This document shows, piece after piece, positions 1-6,765 of a stretch of 13,849 bases of DNA. This DNA comes from an uncultured Erysipelotrichaceae bacterium (GTDB taxonomy: Bacteria > Bacillota_I > Bacilli_A > RF39 > UBA660): positions 1 through 13,849 of the forward strand of contig CACZQI010000064.1 of NCBI GenBank assembly GCA_902783345.1, given 5' to 3'. A program made the translations under genes and the position numbers. The notes under the pieces were generated by a model. The model was not told the DNA's origin. It ran no database searches and was given only the letters and a program-made list of their open reading frames with translations. The stretch's first letter is position 1; each line of letters begins with the position of its first letter.

Positions 1-537
1 AATCCTAATTCAATTAATAAGTATCAAATATATCAAATAAATATAAATGGAAATAAGAAAGATATAAAAAGAGGAAGAAGAGAAGCAGTAAATATTTATA
101 CAGATAATAATAAAAAATATATGAAAAATATCAAAATAGTAACGATATCACTTGCATATTACAAAAACTTATTATATACTGAATATGATAAATTAAATAA
201 AAAGGGAAAAATATATGCTAGTTTATTAAGTGAAAGTGTAAATGAGCTAGGTAATATATTAAATGGAGAAATAGATGAAAATTTAAGAAAGAAAATCATA
301 AAGGAGGTTAAAGATATAAAGATGAACATAAAGTTTACTAAACAAGAGATAAAAGGATTAGAGAATTTGCAAATAGCTGAGCATGAGATTAGAGCGGAAA
401 AAAGGGGATACAGAAAAGGTGCTGTTCAAAGCAAACGAGAAATTGCGCAAAGTATGCTAAAAGAAAATTTATCACTAGACTTAATTAATAAAATAACGGG
501 CTTATCAATGGAAACTATCAAAAATATGATGCTATAA
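1..537 (+). CDS. C-terminal part of an Rpn/PDDEXK_2-type nuclease-transposase (5' end outside window)
   Basis: The reading frame is open from base 1 to the TAA at 535-537, giving at least 178 residues, so the true start lies upstream. An internal ATG at 121 has no convincing ribosome site and is not chosen. The last ~45 residues resemble the tail of the Rpn / PD-(D/E)XK transposase-like family: a charged RAEKRGYRKGAVQSKREIAQ stretch, then SMLKENLSLDLINKITGLS, a short helix-turn-helix-like ending typical of that family. The catalytic nuclease core would be upstream and cannot be seen. Known members are recombination-promoting nucleases or transposon-like proteins, often multicopy and often decayed. 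The rest of this part is lysine-rich and helical. It could be intact or a remnant; the family call rests on the C-terminal motif only. Confidence 0.6.
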   Translation, partial: NPNSINKYQIYQININGNKKDIKRGRREAVNIYTDNNKKYMKNIKIVTISLAYYKNLLYTEYDKLNKKGKIYASLLSESVNELGNILNGEIDENLRKKIIKEVKDIKMNIKFTKQEIKGLENLQIAEHEIRAEKRGYRKGAVQSKREIAQSMLKENLSLDLINKITGLSMETIKNMML

Positions 538-546
538 AATACTATT

Positions 547-569
547 AAATTGTAAAGTTTTTATAATTT
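547..569 (+). terminator. weak AT-only hairpin after the nuclease gene
   Basis: A 10-bp stem (547-556 with 560-569, one G-T pair) with a 3-base loop lies just after the nuclease stop codon. It is followed by TCTATTT. It contains almost no G-C pairs, so it would be a poor intrinsic terminator and may be chance in AT-rich DNA. Confidence 0.25.
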
Positions 570-633
570 CTATTTACTTGCTTTAGTAATTAATGATAAG
601 ATGGTTATAGTGTTAATTTAAAAGGATGATAGT

Positions 634-1854
634 ATGGAAGTTGTGCTTATAATATATCGAATTATATCAATAATAACCCTTATCTATGGTGCTTATTATG
701 TAGTTATGGGAATGCTTGGATTAATCTTAGAAAAGAAAAATAAAGAAGTATTAAAGGATAGCAAAAAAGAGAATAATTTTGCTATAATTGTACCTGCGCG
801 AAACGAAGAAAAAGTTATCGGAAATTTAATAGATAGTTTAAATAAATTAAATTATAATAAAGAAAAATATACAACATATGTAATTGTAAATAATACAACT
901 GATGATACTAAAAAAGTAGCATTAAATCATGGCGCAAAGGTAATAGATTGCGATATTCCTGTTAAAACTAAAGCGGAAGTATTATCATATGCTTTTGATA
1001 AATTAAAAAGTAATAAAAAAATAGACGCTTATGTAATATTTGATGCAGATAATGTTGTTCATTCAGACTTTTTATATCATATGAATAAAGCTTTAAATAA
1101 TGGTTTTAGAGTGGCTAGTAGTTTTAGAGATGCAAAGAACCCTTCTGATAGTTGGGTAAGTAGTAGTTATACAGTGTTTTACTACATTCAAAACTTATTC
1201 TTTTGTAGATCAAGAATGGGTTTTAAAGCTAATGCAACTATTACAGGTACTGGCTTTATGATAAAAAAAGAAATTATTGATGAAGAAGGATTTAATACTT
1301 ATACTTTAACTGAAGATATGGAATTTACTGGCCAGTGTGCTCTTAAAAATGAAAGAATTTTATACGTTGAAGACGCTATTACATATGATGAATATCCTGT
1401 TAAGTTTGAAACTTCTTGGAAACAAAGAAAAAGATGGTCAGTTGGTAATTTACAATGTATGAAAATATATACCCTTACATTACTTAAGAATTTCTTTAAA
1501 AAGGGTAAAATTCCAATGATAGATATGGCTTTTAATTTTTGCGGGATAATGGCACAAGTGTTAGTTTATCTAAATTTAGGAATCTTTAGAATAGCAAACT
1601 TTATTGCTGGCAACCATTTGATTGAGCAAGATTATTTAAGTTGGGTATTTGGTCTATTAGTTCAAATAGCTTTGCCACTTATAAGTGTTGTTTTATTAGG
1701 TAAAAAATTAAAGCCTTATTGGAAAGGTATTATCTTTTTCCCATTATTTATATTTAGCTGGCTTCCTATTAACTTTATATGTTTATTTAAAAAAGATATA
1801 AAATGGGAAGAAATTAAACACGAAAGAGCAATTAAACTTGAGGAAATAAGTTAA
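634..1854 (+). CDS. membrane-bound family 2 glycosyltransferase (processive type)
   Basis: This is a 406-residue GT2 enzyme that probably transfers a nucleotide-activated sugar to an extracellular glycan or lipid at the membrane. One hydrophobic segment lies at about residues 4-32. A cytosolic catalytic domain follows: IIVPARNEE at 51-59 (nucleotide binding), DAD at 137-139 (the DxD metal site), TGTGFMI at 204-210, ED at 227-228 (the general base region) and QRKRW at 264-268. The last matches the Q-x-x-R-W signature of processive synthases of the cellulose/chitin/PNAG type. Further membrane segments lie at about 303-325, 335-356 and 364-386. The start is supported by AAAGGATG at 621-628. The gene stands alone between the nuclease fragment and the T-box promoter. 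The sugar and product cannot be read from the sequence, and no partner polysaccharide genes are in view. Confidence 0.88.
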   Translation: MEVVLIIYRIISIITLIYGAYYVVMGMLGLILEKKNKEVLKDSKKENNFAIIVPARNEEKVIGNLIDSLNKLNYNKEKYTTYVIVNNTTDDTKKVALNHGAKVIDCDIPVKTKAEVLSYAFDKLKSNKKIDAYVIFDADNVVHSDFLYHMNKALNNGFRVASSFRDAKNPSDSWVSSSYTVFYYIQNLFFCRSRMGFKANATITGTGFMIKKEIIDEEGFNTYTLTEDMEFTGQCALKNERILYVEDAITYDEYPVKFETSWKQRKRWSVGNLQCMKIYTLTLLKNFFKKGKIPMIDMAFNFCGIMAQVLVYLNLGIFRIANFIAGNHLIEQDYLSWVFGLLVQIALPLISVVLLGKKLKPYWKGIIFFPLFIFSWLPINFICLFKKDIKWEEIKHERAIKLEEIS

Positions 1855-1863
1855 AAAAATTGA

Positions 1864-1892
1864 TTGACAATTAATATTAAAAAAGTTAAAAT
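1864..1892 (+). promoter_or_regulatory. sigma-A-type promoter of the hisS-gatB operon
   Basis: A perfect TTGACA at 1864-1869 is followed, after exactly 17 bases, by TAAAAT at 1887-1892. Transcription should start near 1897-1900, which is where the T-box stem I begins. The match and spacing make this the best promoter in the window. Confidence 0.8.
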
Positions 1893-1987
1893 AATGAGTG
1901 TAAATTACTAGAAGAAACGAAGAATTTAACCCTATTTATTATAGAGAGGATATGGCTGGTGGAAATATCTATAAATGGTAAATTTAA

Positions 1988-1992
1988 GACAC
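1988..1992 (+). promoter_or_regulatory. T-box specifier: overlapping GAC (Asp) and CAC (His)
   Basis: The 3' strand of the specifier loop reads AAGACA at 1986-1991, and C1992 begins the basal helix. GAC at 1988-1990 sits wholly in the loop and is followed by a purine (A1991), as is usual for specifiers. CAC at 1990-1992 overlaps it by one base and would need the G1914-C1992 pair to open. Both amino acids match synthetases in the operon. Confidence 0.6.
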
Positions 1993-2033
1993 TTCTTTGA
2001 TGATGTAAACGTGTTATTCGCGATAAGGATACT

Positions 2034-2098
2034 AAAGCGCAAATGAAGTAAGGTGGCACCGCGGGTTAATCTCGTCCTTATAGTTATTTGTGCTTTTA
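2034..2098 (+). terminator. T-box expression platform: antiterminator nested in a terminator-like hairpin
   Basis: Antiterminator: TAAGG 2049-2053 pairs with CCTTA 2076-2080. TGGCACC at 2054-2060 bulges out to meet the tRNA acceptor end, and GCGGG 2061-2065 pairs with CTCGT 2071-2075. Terminator candidate: 2034-2044 pairs with 2086-2096 over 11 bp (one G-U), followed by a T-rich tract to 2100. Its 5' arm lies upstream of the T-box sequence instead of overlapping its 3' strand, so the two helices are not obviously exclusive. Exclusion could instead come from 2016-2022 pairing with 2038-2044 (6 of 7 positions). Confidence 0.5.
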
Positions 2099-2106
2099 TT
2101 TATATG

Positions 2107-2112
2107 AAAGGA
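2107..2112 (+). promoter_or_regulatory. hisS ribosome binding site, possibly sequestered by the T-box
   Basis: AAAGGA lies 8 bases before ATG 2121 and decides the hisS start. An in-frame ATG at 2088 lies inside the T-box terminator arm and has no ribosome site. AAGGA 2108-2112 is complementary to TCCTT 2075-2079, most of which (CCTT) belongs to the antiterminator 3' strand. A translational switch is therefore conceivable. Confidence 0.6.
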
Positions 2113-2120
2113 TTGATAAA

Positions 2121-3380
2121 ATGATTACTAAACAAAAAGGGACTTATGATATTAGTGGAATTGAAGCTAAAAAAAGAGAGTATATTAACTCTATAATTAG
2201 GGATGTGTGCGAAAAATATAATTACAATTATATTGAAACACCAGTTTTTGAAGCAACGGAACTATTTCATCGAACAGTAGGTGAAACTAGTGATGTAGTA
2301 AAAAAAGAGACATATGATTTTGTAGACCGTGGAGAGCGTAATATTACATTAAGACCAGAAGGAACAGCTGGAGTAGTTAGATGGTTTATTGAAAATAAAC
2401 TATATGGTAATATGACGGAACCTGTTAAAGTTTTTTATAATGAAAAGATGTATCGTTATGAAAGACCACAATCAGGGCGAAATAGAGAATTTACTCAATT
2501 TGGAGCAGAGTTTATTGGTTCTGATGATGTTTTAGCCGATGCTGATATTATATCGCTTGCTTATCAAACTTATAGTTTACTAGGGCTTGATGCTATTATT
2601 AAAATAAATTCTTTAGGTGATGTTGAATCACGTGATAATTATCGAGAAGCTTTAGTTAAATATTTAAAACCACATTTAAACGAACTTTGTGAAGATTGCA
2701 GGGAAAGATTTAATAAAAATCCACTTCGTATCTTAGACTGTAAAGTTGATGAAGATAGTGATGTGATTAAAAATGCCCCTAAAGTTGTAGATTATTTAAA
2801 TGAAGAATCCTTAAATAGATATAATAAATTAAAAGATTACTTAGACCTATTAGAAATTCCTTACGAAGAAGATGAACGTTTAGTTAGAGGTTTAGATTAT
2901 TATAATCATGTTGTATTTGAAGTATATGTTAAAAATAATGGTAATTATAGCTTAGCCCTTGGTGGTGGTGGAAGATACAATAATCTTATTAAAGAATTAG
3001 GTGGGCCAGATATTCCAGCAGTTGGTTTTGCCATGGGATATGATCGAACTATGCTGGCTATTGAAGAAGCCGAAATAAATGTACCTGTAAAGGATGACAT
3101 TGATGCTTATATTATGTATGTATCTGAAACCGAAAAAGATACAGCATTATATTTATTACAAAATTTAAGATTAAATGGATTTATTTGTGAGACTGATTAT
3201 TTTAATAAAGGATTAAAAGGAGAATTTAAGTCTGCTGATCGATTTAAAGCTAAATTCTTAATAATTTTAAATGATCAAGATTTAGAGCAAAATATGGTAA
3301 ATGTTAAAGATAATTTAACTAAAGAAGAAGAAAAAGTTAATATTAATGATTTAGTTGACTATTTAGATATGCATAGTTAG
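2121..3380 (+). CDS. hisS: histidine--tRNA ligase
   Basis: HisRS is a class II cytosolic homodimer that charges tRNA-His with histidine using ATP. The protein has 419 residues, normal for bacterial HisRS. The motif 1 region is YIETPVFE at 37-44, followed by the substrate-site stretch TLRPEGTAGVVR at 76-87. Motif 2 is YRYERPQSGRNREFTQFG at 111-128. The HisRS-specific LVRGLDYY is at 254-261, and motif 3 is FAMGYDRT at 303-310. An anticodon-binding alpha/beta domain follows from about 325 to the end. The ATG at 2121 is preferred because it has AAAGGA 8 bases upstream and begins with the usual MITKQKGTYD. It is the first gene of the T-box operon. The T-box bases contacting the tRNA suit tRNA-Asp better than tRNA-His. 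Confidence 0.97.
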   Translation: MITKQKGTYDISGIEAKKREYINSIIRDVCEKYNYNYIETPVFEATELFHRTVGETSDVVKKETYDFVDRGERNITLRPEGTAGVVRWFIENKLYGNMTEPVKVFYNEKMYRYERPQSGRNREFTQFGAEFIGSDDVLADADIISLAYQTYSLLGLDAIIKINSLGDVESRDNYREALVKYLKPHLNELCEDCRERFNKNPLRILDCKVDEDSDVIKNAPKVVDYLNEESLNRYNKLKDYLDLLEIPYEEDERLVRGLDYYNHVVFEVYVKNNGNYSLALGGGGRYNNLIKELGGPDIPAVGFAMGYDRTMLAIEEAEINVPVKDDIDAYIMYVSETEKDTALYLLQNLRLNGFICETDYFNKGLKGEFKSADRFKAKFLIILNDQDLEQNMVNVKDNLTKEEEKVNINDLVDYLDMHS

Positions 3381-3389
3381 GGGGAAACT

Positions 3390-4070
3390 ATGAAAAGTAT
3401 TAATTTAGACCATTGGTTTGTTAGTGGTAATAATTTAAGTATTTCGCTTTTAAATTTACATGCGAATATTAAAGTATTAAAAAACGATAAATTTATTTAT
3501 TATCAATTAGTTGTTACTGATAGAAATATGGAAACGCTTGTTTTTAATTTTTATACATTAGAAGATGTTTTATCATTTACTGAAGATGTTGTAAGTAAAT
3601 GTAAAACTAGAAAAGAACTTTTAGAAAAATATGAAATGTTGTATGAAGAAGGTATGTTTAGTTTACCAGGTGGAATGAAAAAGCCAAAAAATGAAACAAT
3701 TTATTTAAACCCTGATGAAGTAAAGGATGCTTTAGTTAACCATTTTGGTAAGGGAAAGAATTATAGTGTCTCAATAGATGAAGAAATGTATCTTGATTTT
3801 AAGGGAAACCCAAAAATATCATTTTATCTAACTGAGCATTTAGATTATGATGGCTTAAAAAAAGATATAAGATATATGTTAACCGAAAGTGATATCAAAA
3901 ATGCTTTAGAGGATTATGTAAACCATTATGGTTATGAATTAAATAACTTTAAATATGTTGGAGGCGTTCATAGAGTAGGATATTGCTTTGATGAAGATAC
4001 TCCTTATTATGAAGGTATTAAGCTTAAAGTTAATCAAAAAAATAATGAGAAAAAATTAATTAAAAAATGA
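3390..4070 (+). CDS. uncharacterised protein between hisS and aspS
   Basis: I do not recognise this family. The 226-residue protein looks soluble: no signal peptide, no membrane segment, alternating beta and helical patches, and a lysine-rich tail (217-226). Two stretches look like a degenerate internal repeat: DEVKDALVNHFG (109-120) and SDIKNALEDYVNHYG (167-181), each followed by a beta-rich segment. A loop SLPGGMKKPKNE at 91-102 separates the N-terminal part from the repeat pair. The start has AGGGGGA at 3379-3385, and the stop is TGA followed directly by an in-frame TAG. It is 9 bases after hisS and 11 before the aspS ATG, with base composition like its neighbours, so it is a co-transcribed member of the operon. 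A role linked to aminoacylation is only guilt by association. Confidence 0.85.
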   Translation: MKSINLDHWFVSGNNLSISLLNLHANIKVLKNDKFIYYQLVVTDRNMETLVFNFYTLEDVLSFTEDVVSKCKTRKELLEKYEMLYEEGMFSLPGGMKKPKNETIYLNPDEVKDALVNHFGKGKNYSVSIDEEMYLDFKGNPKISFYLTEHLDYDGLKKDIRYMLTESDIKNALEDYVNHYGYELNNFKYVGGVHRVGYCFDEDTPYYEGIKLKVNQKNNEKKLIKK

Positions 4071-4071
4071 T

Positions 4072-4076
4072 AGGAG
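4072..4076 (+). promoter_or_regulatory. aspS ribosome binding site that fixes its start
   Basis: AGGAG lies 5 bases before ATG 4082. The in-frame ATG at 4067 overlaps the preceding stop codon and has only A/T-rich sequence upstream, so 4082 is the better start. Confidence 0.7.
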
Positions 4077-4081
4077 CAAAT

Positions 4082-5371
4082 ATGAAAAGAATATTAATTA
4101 ATGAATTAAAAGAAAAAGAAAGTGCCAGAATATCTGGCTTTGCAAGCAAAATAAGAGATACTAAATATATGGTATTTGTAATTTTGAAAGACCGTTCTGG
4201 ATTTATTCAAATATCAATAGATAAAGAAAAGAATGCGGAAATATGTCAAAAATTAGAAGGCGTAATTGCAGGTTCAGTTTTAGAATTTATTGGTGAAATG
4301 TTATATTCTGAATATGTTAAACAAGGTGGTAAAGAATTTATTCCTACTGATGTAAAAATATTATCTATGGCTGATGCATCACCTTTAGAAGATAATGCTA
4401 ATATTGATACAAGACTTGATTATCGTTGGTTAGATTTAAGAAGTGATAAAAATCAGTTAATGTTAAATGTTCAATCAGCTTTTGTTGAAGGTATGCGAGA
4501 GCACTGCTACAAAGAGCATTTTACAGAAATACATACTCCAAAACTAATTAAAACCGCATCTGAATCAGGTTCCAGTGTTTTTGAAGTAAAATATTTTGAT
4601 GGTAAAGCATATCTAGCTCAAAGCCCTCAATTTTATAAACAAATGGCTATTGCAAGTGGACTTGAAAAAGTATTTGAAGTAGCGCCTGCTTTTAGAGCTG
4701 AAAATTCTAATACTAATAGACATACAACAGAATTTACTTCATTTGATATTGAATTTGCTTATATCGATTCATATGAAGATGTTATGGATTTTGAAGAAGA
4801 TTTACTTATTGCTGGTTTATCTAAAGTCAAAGAAAAATATGGGGATAAGATTAAAGAATTATTTAATCAAGAAGTTGTAATACCTAAAAAACCATTTCCA
4901 CGCATTAAATTAGGAGATTTATATAAAGAACTAGAAAAAAGATATGGCTATAAAATTCCTGAATTTGATGTAGGAGATATGAATGCTGAAGCTGAAAATT
5001 TAACTGCTAAATATGCAATGGAGGAGTATGGTCATGAATTTATTTTTGTAACTGGCTTTTCTAAAACTAAAAGAGCGTTCTATCATATGAGAAAAGATGA
5101 TGTTCCAGAAGGTTTTGACTTAATTTGGCGTGGTACTGAAATTACTACTGGAGCCCAAAGAGAGCATCGTTATGATGTATTAAAGAATCAATGTGAAGAA
5201 AAAGGCTTAGGTAAAGATGTTGAGTTCTATCTAAATTTCTTTAAGTATGGTTGCCCTCCTCATGGTGGATTTGCCATTGGCGTAGATAGACTTACAATGC
5301 TTTTATTAGGTATTCCAAGTTTAAAAGAAGAAATGTTTATTTTCCGTGGACCTAATAGATTAGAGCCATAG
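4082..5371 (+). CDS. aspS: aspartate--tRNA ligase, archaeal/eukaryal type (possibly non-discriminating)
   Basis: This class II synthetase attaches Asp to tRNA-Asp and possibly also to tRNA-Asn. At 429 residues it is far shorter than the ~590-residue bacterial AspRS and lacks the GAD insertion, so it belongs to the archaeal/eukaryal type found in some Bacillota. An OB-fold anticodon-binding domain lies at about 13-100. The catalytic domain includes LDYRWLDLR at 112-120 and HTPKLI at 151-156. SPQFYKQ at 181-187 binds Asp. Motif 2 is FRAENSNTNRHTTEF at 204-218. TTGAQREHR at 355-363 carries the Asp-binding Arg and separates it from AsnRS, and motif 3 is GVDR at 400-403. The positions that set tRNA specificity in Thermococcus AspRS (W26, K85) align by eye with S22 and Q81. 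The end reads FRGPNRLEP instead of the common FPRD form. It lies directly before asnS. Confidence 0.9.
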   Translation: MKRILINELKEKESARISGFASKIRDTKYMVFVILKDRSGFIQISIDKEKNAEICQKLEGVIAGSVLEFIGEMLYSEYVKQGGKEFIPTDVKILSMADASPLEDNANIDTRLDYRWLDLRSDKNQLMLNVQSAFVEGMREHCYKEHFTEIHTPKLIKTASESGSSVFEVKYFDGKAYLAQSPQFYKQMAIASGLEKVFEVAPAFRAENSNTNRHTTEFTSFDIEFAYIDSYEDVMDFEEDLLIAGLSKVKEKYGDKIKELFNQEVVIPKKPFPRIKLGDLYKELEKRYGYKIPEFDVGDMNAEAENLTAKYAMEEYGHEFIFVTGFSKTKRAFYHMRKDDVPEGFDLIWRGTEITTGAQREHRYDVLKNQCEEKGLGKDVEFYLNFFKYGCPPHGGFAIGVDRLTMLLLGIPSLKEEMFIFRGPNRLEP

Positions 5372-5386
5372 ATAGGAGAGAGATTA

Positions 5387-6757
5387 ATGGATTTAGCCGA
5401 TTTATTTAAAACTAAAAAAATAGGTGATAAAGTAGAAATTGAAGGTTGGATTAGAAATAATCGTAATCAAAAAGAATTTGGCTTTATTGACTTTTATGAT
5501 GGTACAAGTATTAAAACTCTGCAAATTGTTTATACCAAAGAACTTGCTAATTTTGAAGAAGTAAGCCACTTATTAGCTGGTTCTGCTATTAAAGTTAAAG
5601 GTGAACTTTGCAACTCTAATGGTAAACAAGAATATGAATTAAAACCTGATGAAATTACTCTCTTAGGAGCTTGCCCTGCAGAGTATCCAATTCAACCTAA
5701 AAGACATACAATGGAATTTTTAAGAAAAGAAGCTTATTTAAGAGCTAGAACTAGAACTTTTGGGGCTGTATTTAAAATTAGAAGTGTTGCTGCTATGGGT
5801 ATTCATGAATATTTTCAAAATAATAATTATGTATATGTTCATACGCCACTTTTAACAAATACTGATTGTGAAGGTTCAGATCAAATGTTTAAAGTAACAA
5901 CATTTGATTTAAAAAATGTACCTTTAAATGATCAAAAAGAAGTTGATTTTACTAAAGATTTATTTGGCAAAAGCACTTATATAACTGGTTCAGGTCAACT
6001 TCATGGTGAAGCTTTTGCGATGGCATTTAAAAAGATTTATACTTTTGGGCCAACCTTTAGAACAGAAAACTCTAATACTAAAACGCATGCTAATGAATTC
6101 TGGATGATTGAACCAGAAATGGCTTTTATGCATTTAGAAGATTTAATGAATGCTGAAGAAGAAATGCTTAAATATGTTGTTAAATATGTTTTAGAAAAAG
6201 CCCCATTAGAAATTGAATTTTTAGATAAAAATGTATCTAATGGATTAAAAGAAAAGTTAGAAAAGTTAGTAAATTCTTCATTTGTTCGTATTACGCATCA
6301 TGACGCAATTGAACTACTTTTAAAGGCAGATGTAAAATGGGAATTTACTCCTGATTATGAAGGCGATATTGCTAAAGAACATGAAAAATGGCTAACAGAG
6401 CACTTTAATAGTCCTGTTTTCATATATAACTGGCCAAGGGATATTAAAGCATGGTATATGAAAGTTAATCCAGATGGTAAAACAGTGGCAGCAGTTGATT
6501 TAGAAGTACCAGGTTCAGGAGAACTTATGGGTGGATCTGAAAGAGAAACTGATCTTAATATTTTAGATGAACAAATTAGGAAACATAATGTTAAAAAAGA
6601 GCAAATTGAATGGTATTTAAATTTAAGAAAATTTGGTGGAGTATATCACTCTGGTTTTGGTATGGGATTTGAAAGACTTATTATGTATTTAACAGGAATT
6701 GAAAATATTCGTGATGTTATTCCATTCCCTAGAACTCCTGGTTCATGTGAATATTAG
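5387..6757 (+). CDS. asnS: asparagine--tRNA ligase
   Basis: AsnRS charges tRNA-Asn directly. The protein has 456 residues, close to the bacterial norm of about 465. An N-terminal OB-fold (about 14-95) contains VEIEGWIRNNR at 16-26. The catalytic part has YVHTPLLT at 150-157, GSGQLHGEAFAMAF at 201-214 (the AsnRS form of the amino acid pocket, in place of SPQLYKQ), and motif 2 FRTENSNTKTHANEF at 224-238. AVDLEVPGSGELMGGSERE at 369-387 is the AsnRS signature, and motif 3 is GFGMGFERLIMYLTG at 423-437. The end is PFPRTPGSCEY, usual for the family. AGGAG at 5374-5378 is 8 bases before the ATG. Because this enzyme makes Asn-tRNA(Asn) directly, GatCAB downstream is strictly needed only for Gln-tRNA(Gln), unless both Asn routes run in parallel. 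Confidence 0.97.
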   Translation: MDLADLFKTKKIGDKVEIEGWIRNNRNQKEFGFIDFYDGTSIKTLQIVYTKELANFEEVSHLLAGSAIKVKGELCNSNGKQEYELKPDEITLLGACPAEYPIQPKRHTMEFLRKEAYLRARTRTFGAVFKIRSVAAMGIHEYFQNNNYVYVHTPLLTNTDCEGSDQMFKVTTFDLKNVPLNDQKEVDFTKDLFGKSTYITGSGQLHGEAFAMAFKKIYTFGPTFRTENSNTKTHANEFWMIEPEMAFMHLEDLMNAEEEMLKYVVKYVLEKAPLEIEFLDKNVSNGLKEKLEKLVNSSFVRITHHDAIELLLKADVKWEFTPDYEGDIAKEHEKWLTEHFNSPVFIYNWPRDIKAWYMKVNPDGKTVAAVDLEVPGSGELMGGSERETDLNILDEQIRKHNVKKEQIEWYLNLRKFGGVYHSGFGMGFERLIMYLTGIENIRDVIPFPRTPGSCEY

Positions 6758-6765
6758 AGGCGCTT

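Larger units (their letters stand above)
1897..2098 (+). ncRNA. T-box riboswitch leader of the aminoacyl-tRNA synthetase operon
   Basis: The leader carries the hallmark T-box sequence AAGGTGGCACCGCGG at 2050-2064. Stem I can be folded. A basal helix is 1910-1914 with 1992-1996, and TTAC 1905-1908 can pair with GTAA 2005-2008. The next helices are 1923-1928 with 1979-1984 and 1934-1939 with 1971-1976. The distal part has AGAGAG at 1943-1948, a GATAT/ATATC helix, and the conserved GGCTGGTGGAA loop at 1954-1964. A small stem III fits at about 2014-2026. T-boxes bind a cognate uncharged tRNA through the specifier codon and the tRNA 3' end, then switch on the downstream genes. Here that is hisS and, by co-transcription, aspS, asnS and gatCAB. 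The identification is firm; the fold was derived by hand. Confidence 0.93.

Noticed and set aside
573..600. Possible promoter TTTACT-16-GATAAG before the glycosyltransferase gene
   Set aside because: Both hexamers are weak matches and such pairs are frequent in AT-rich DNA; the gene surely needs a promoter but this one is not supported.
1858..1872. Inverted repeat AATTG-N5-CAATT over the -35 of the T-box promoter, as a possible operator
   Set aside because: Only 5 bp per arm and AT-rich; expected by chance, and the T-box already explains regulation.
2088..2120. Upstream in-frame ATG for hisS at 2088
   Set aside because: It lies inside the 3' arm of the T-box terminator-like hairpin, has no ribosome site and would add residues foreign to HisRS.
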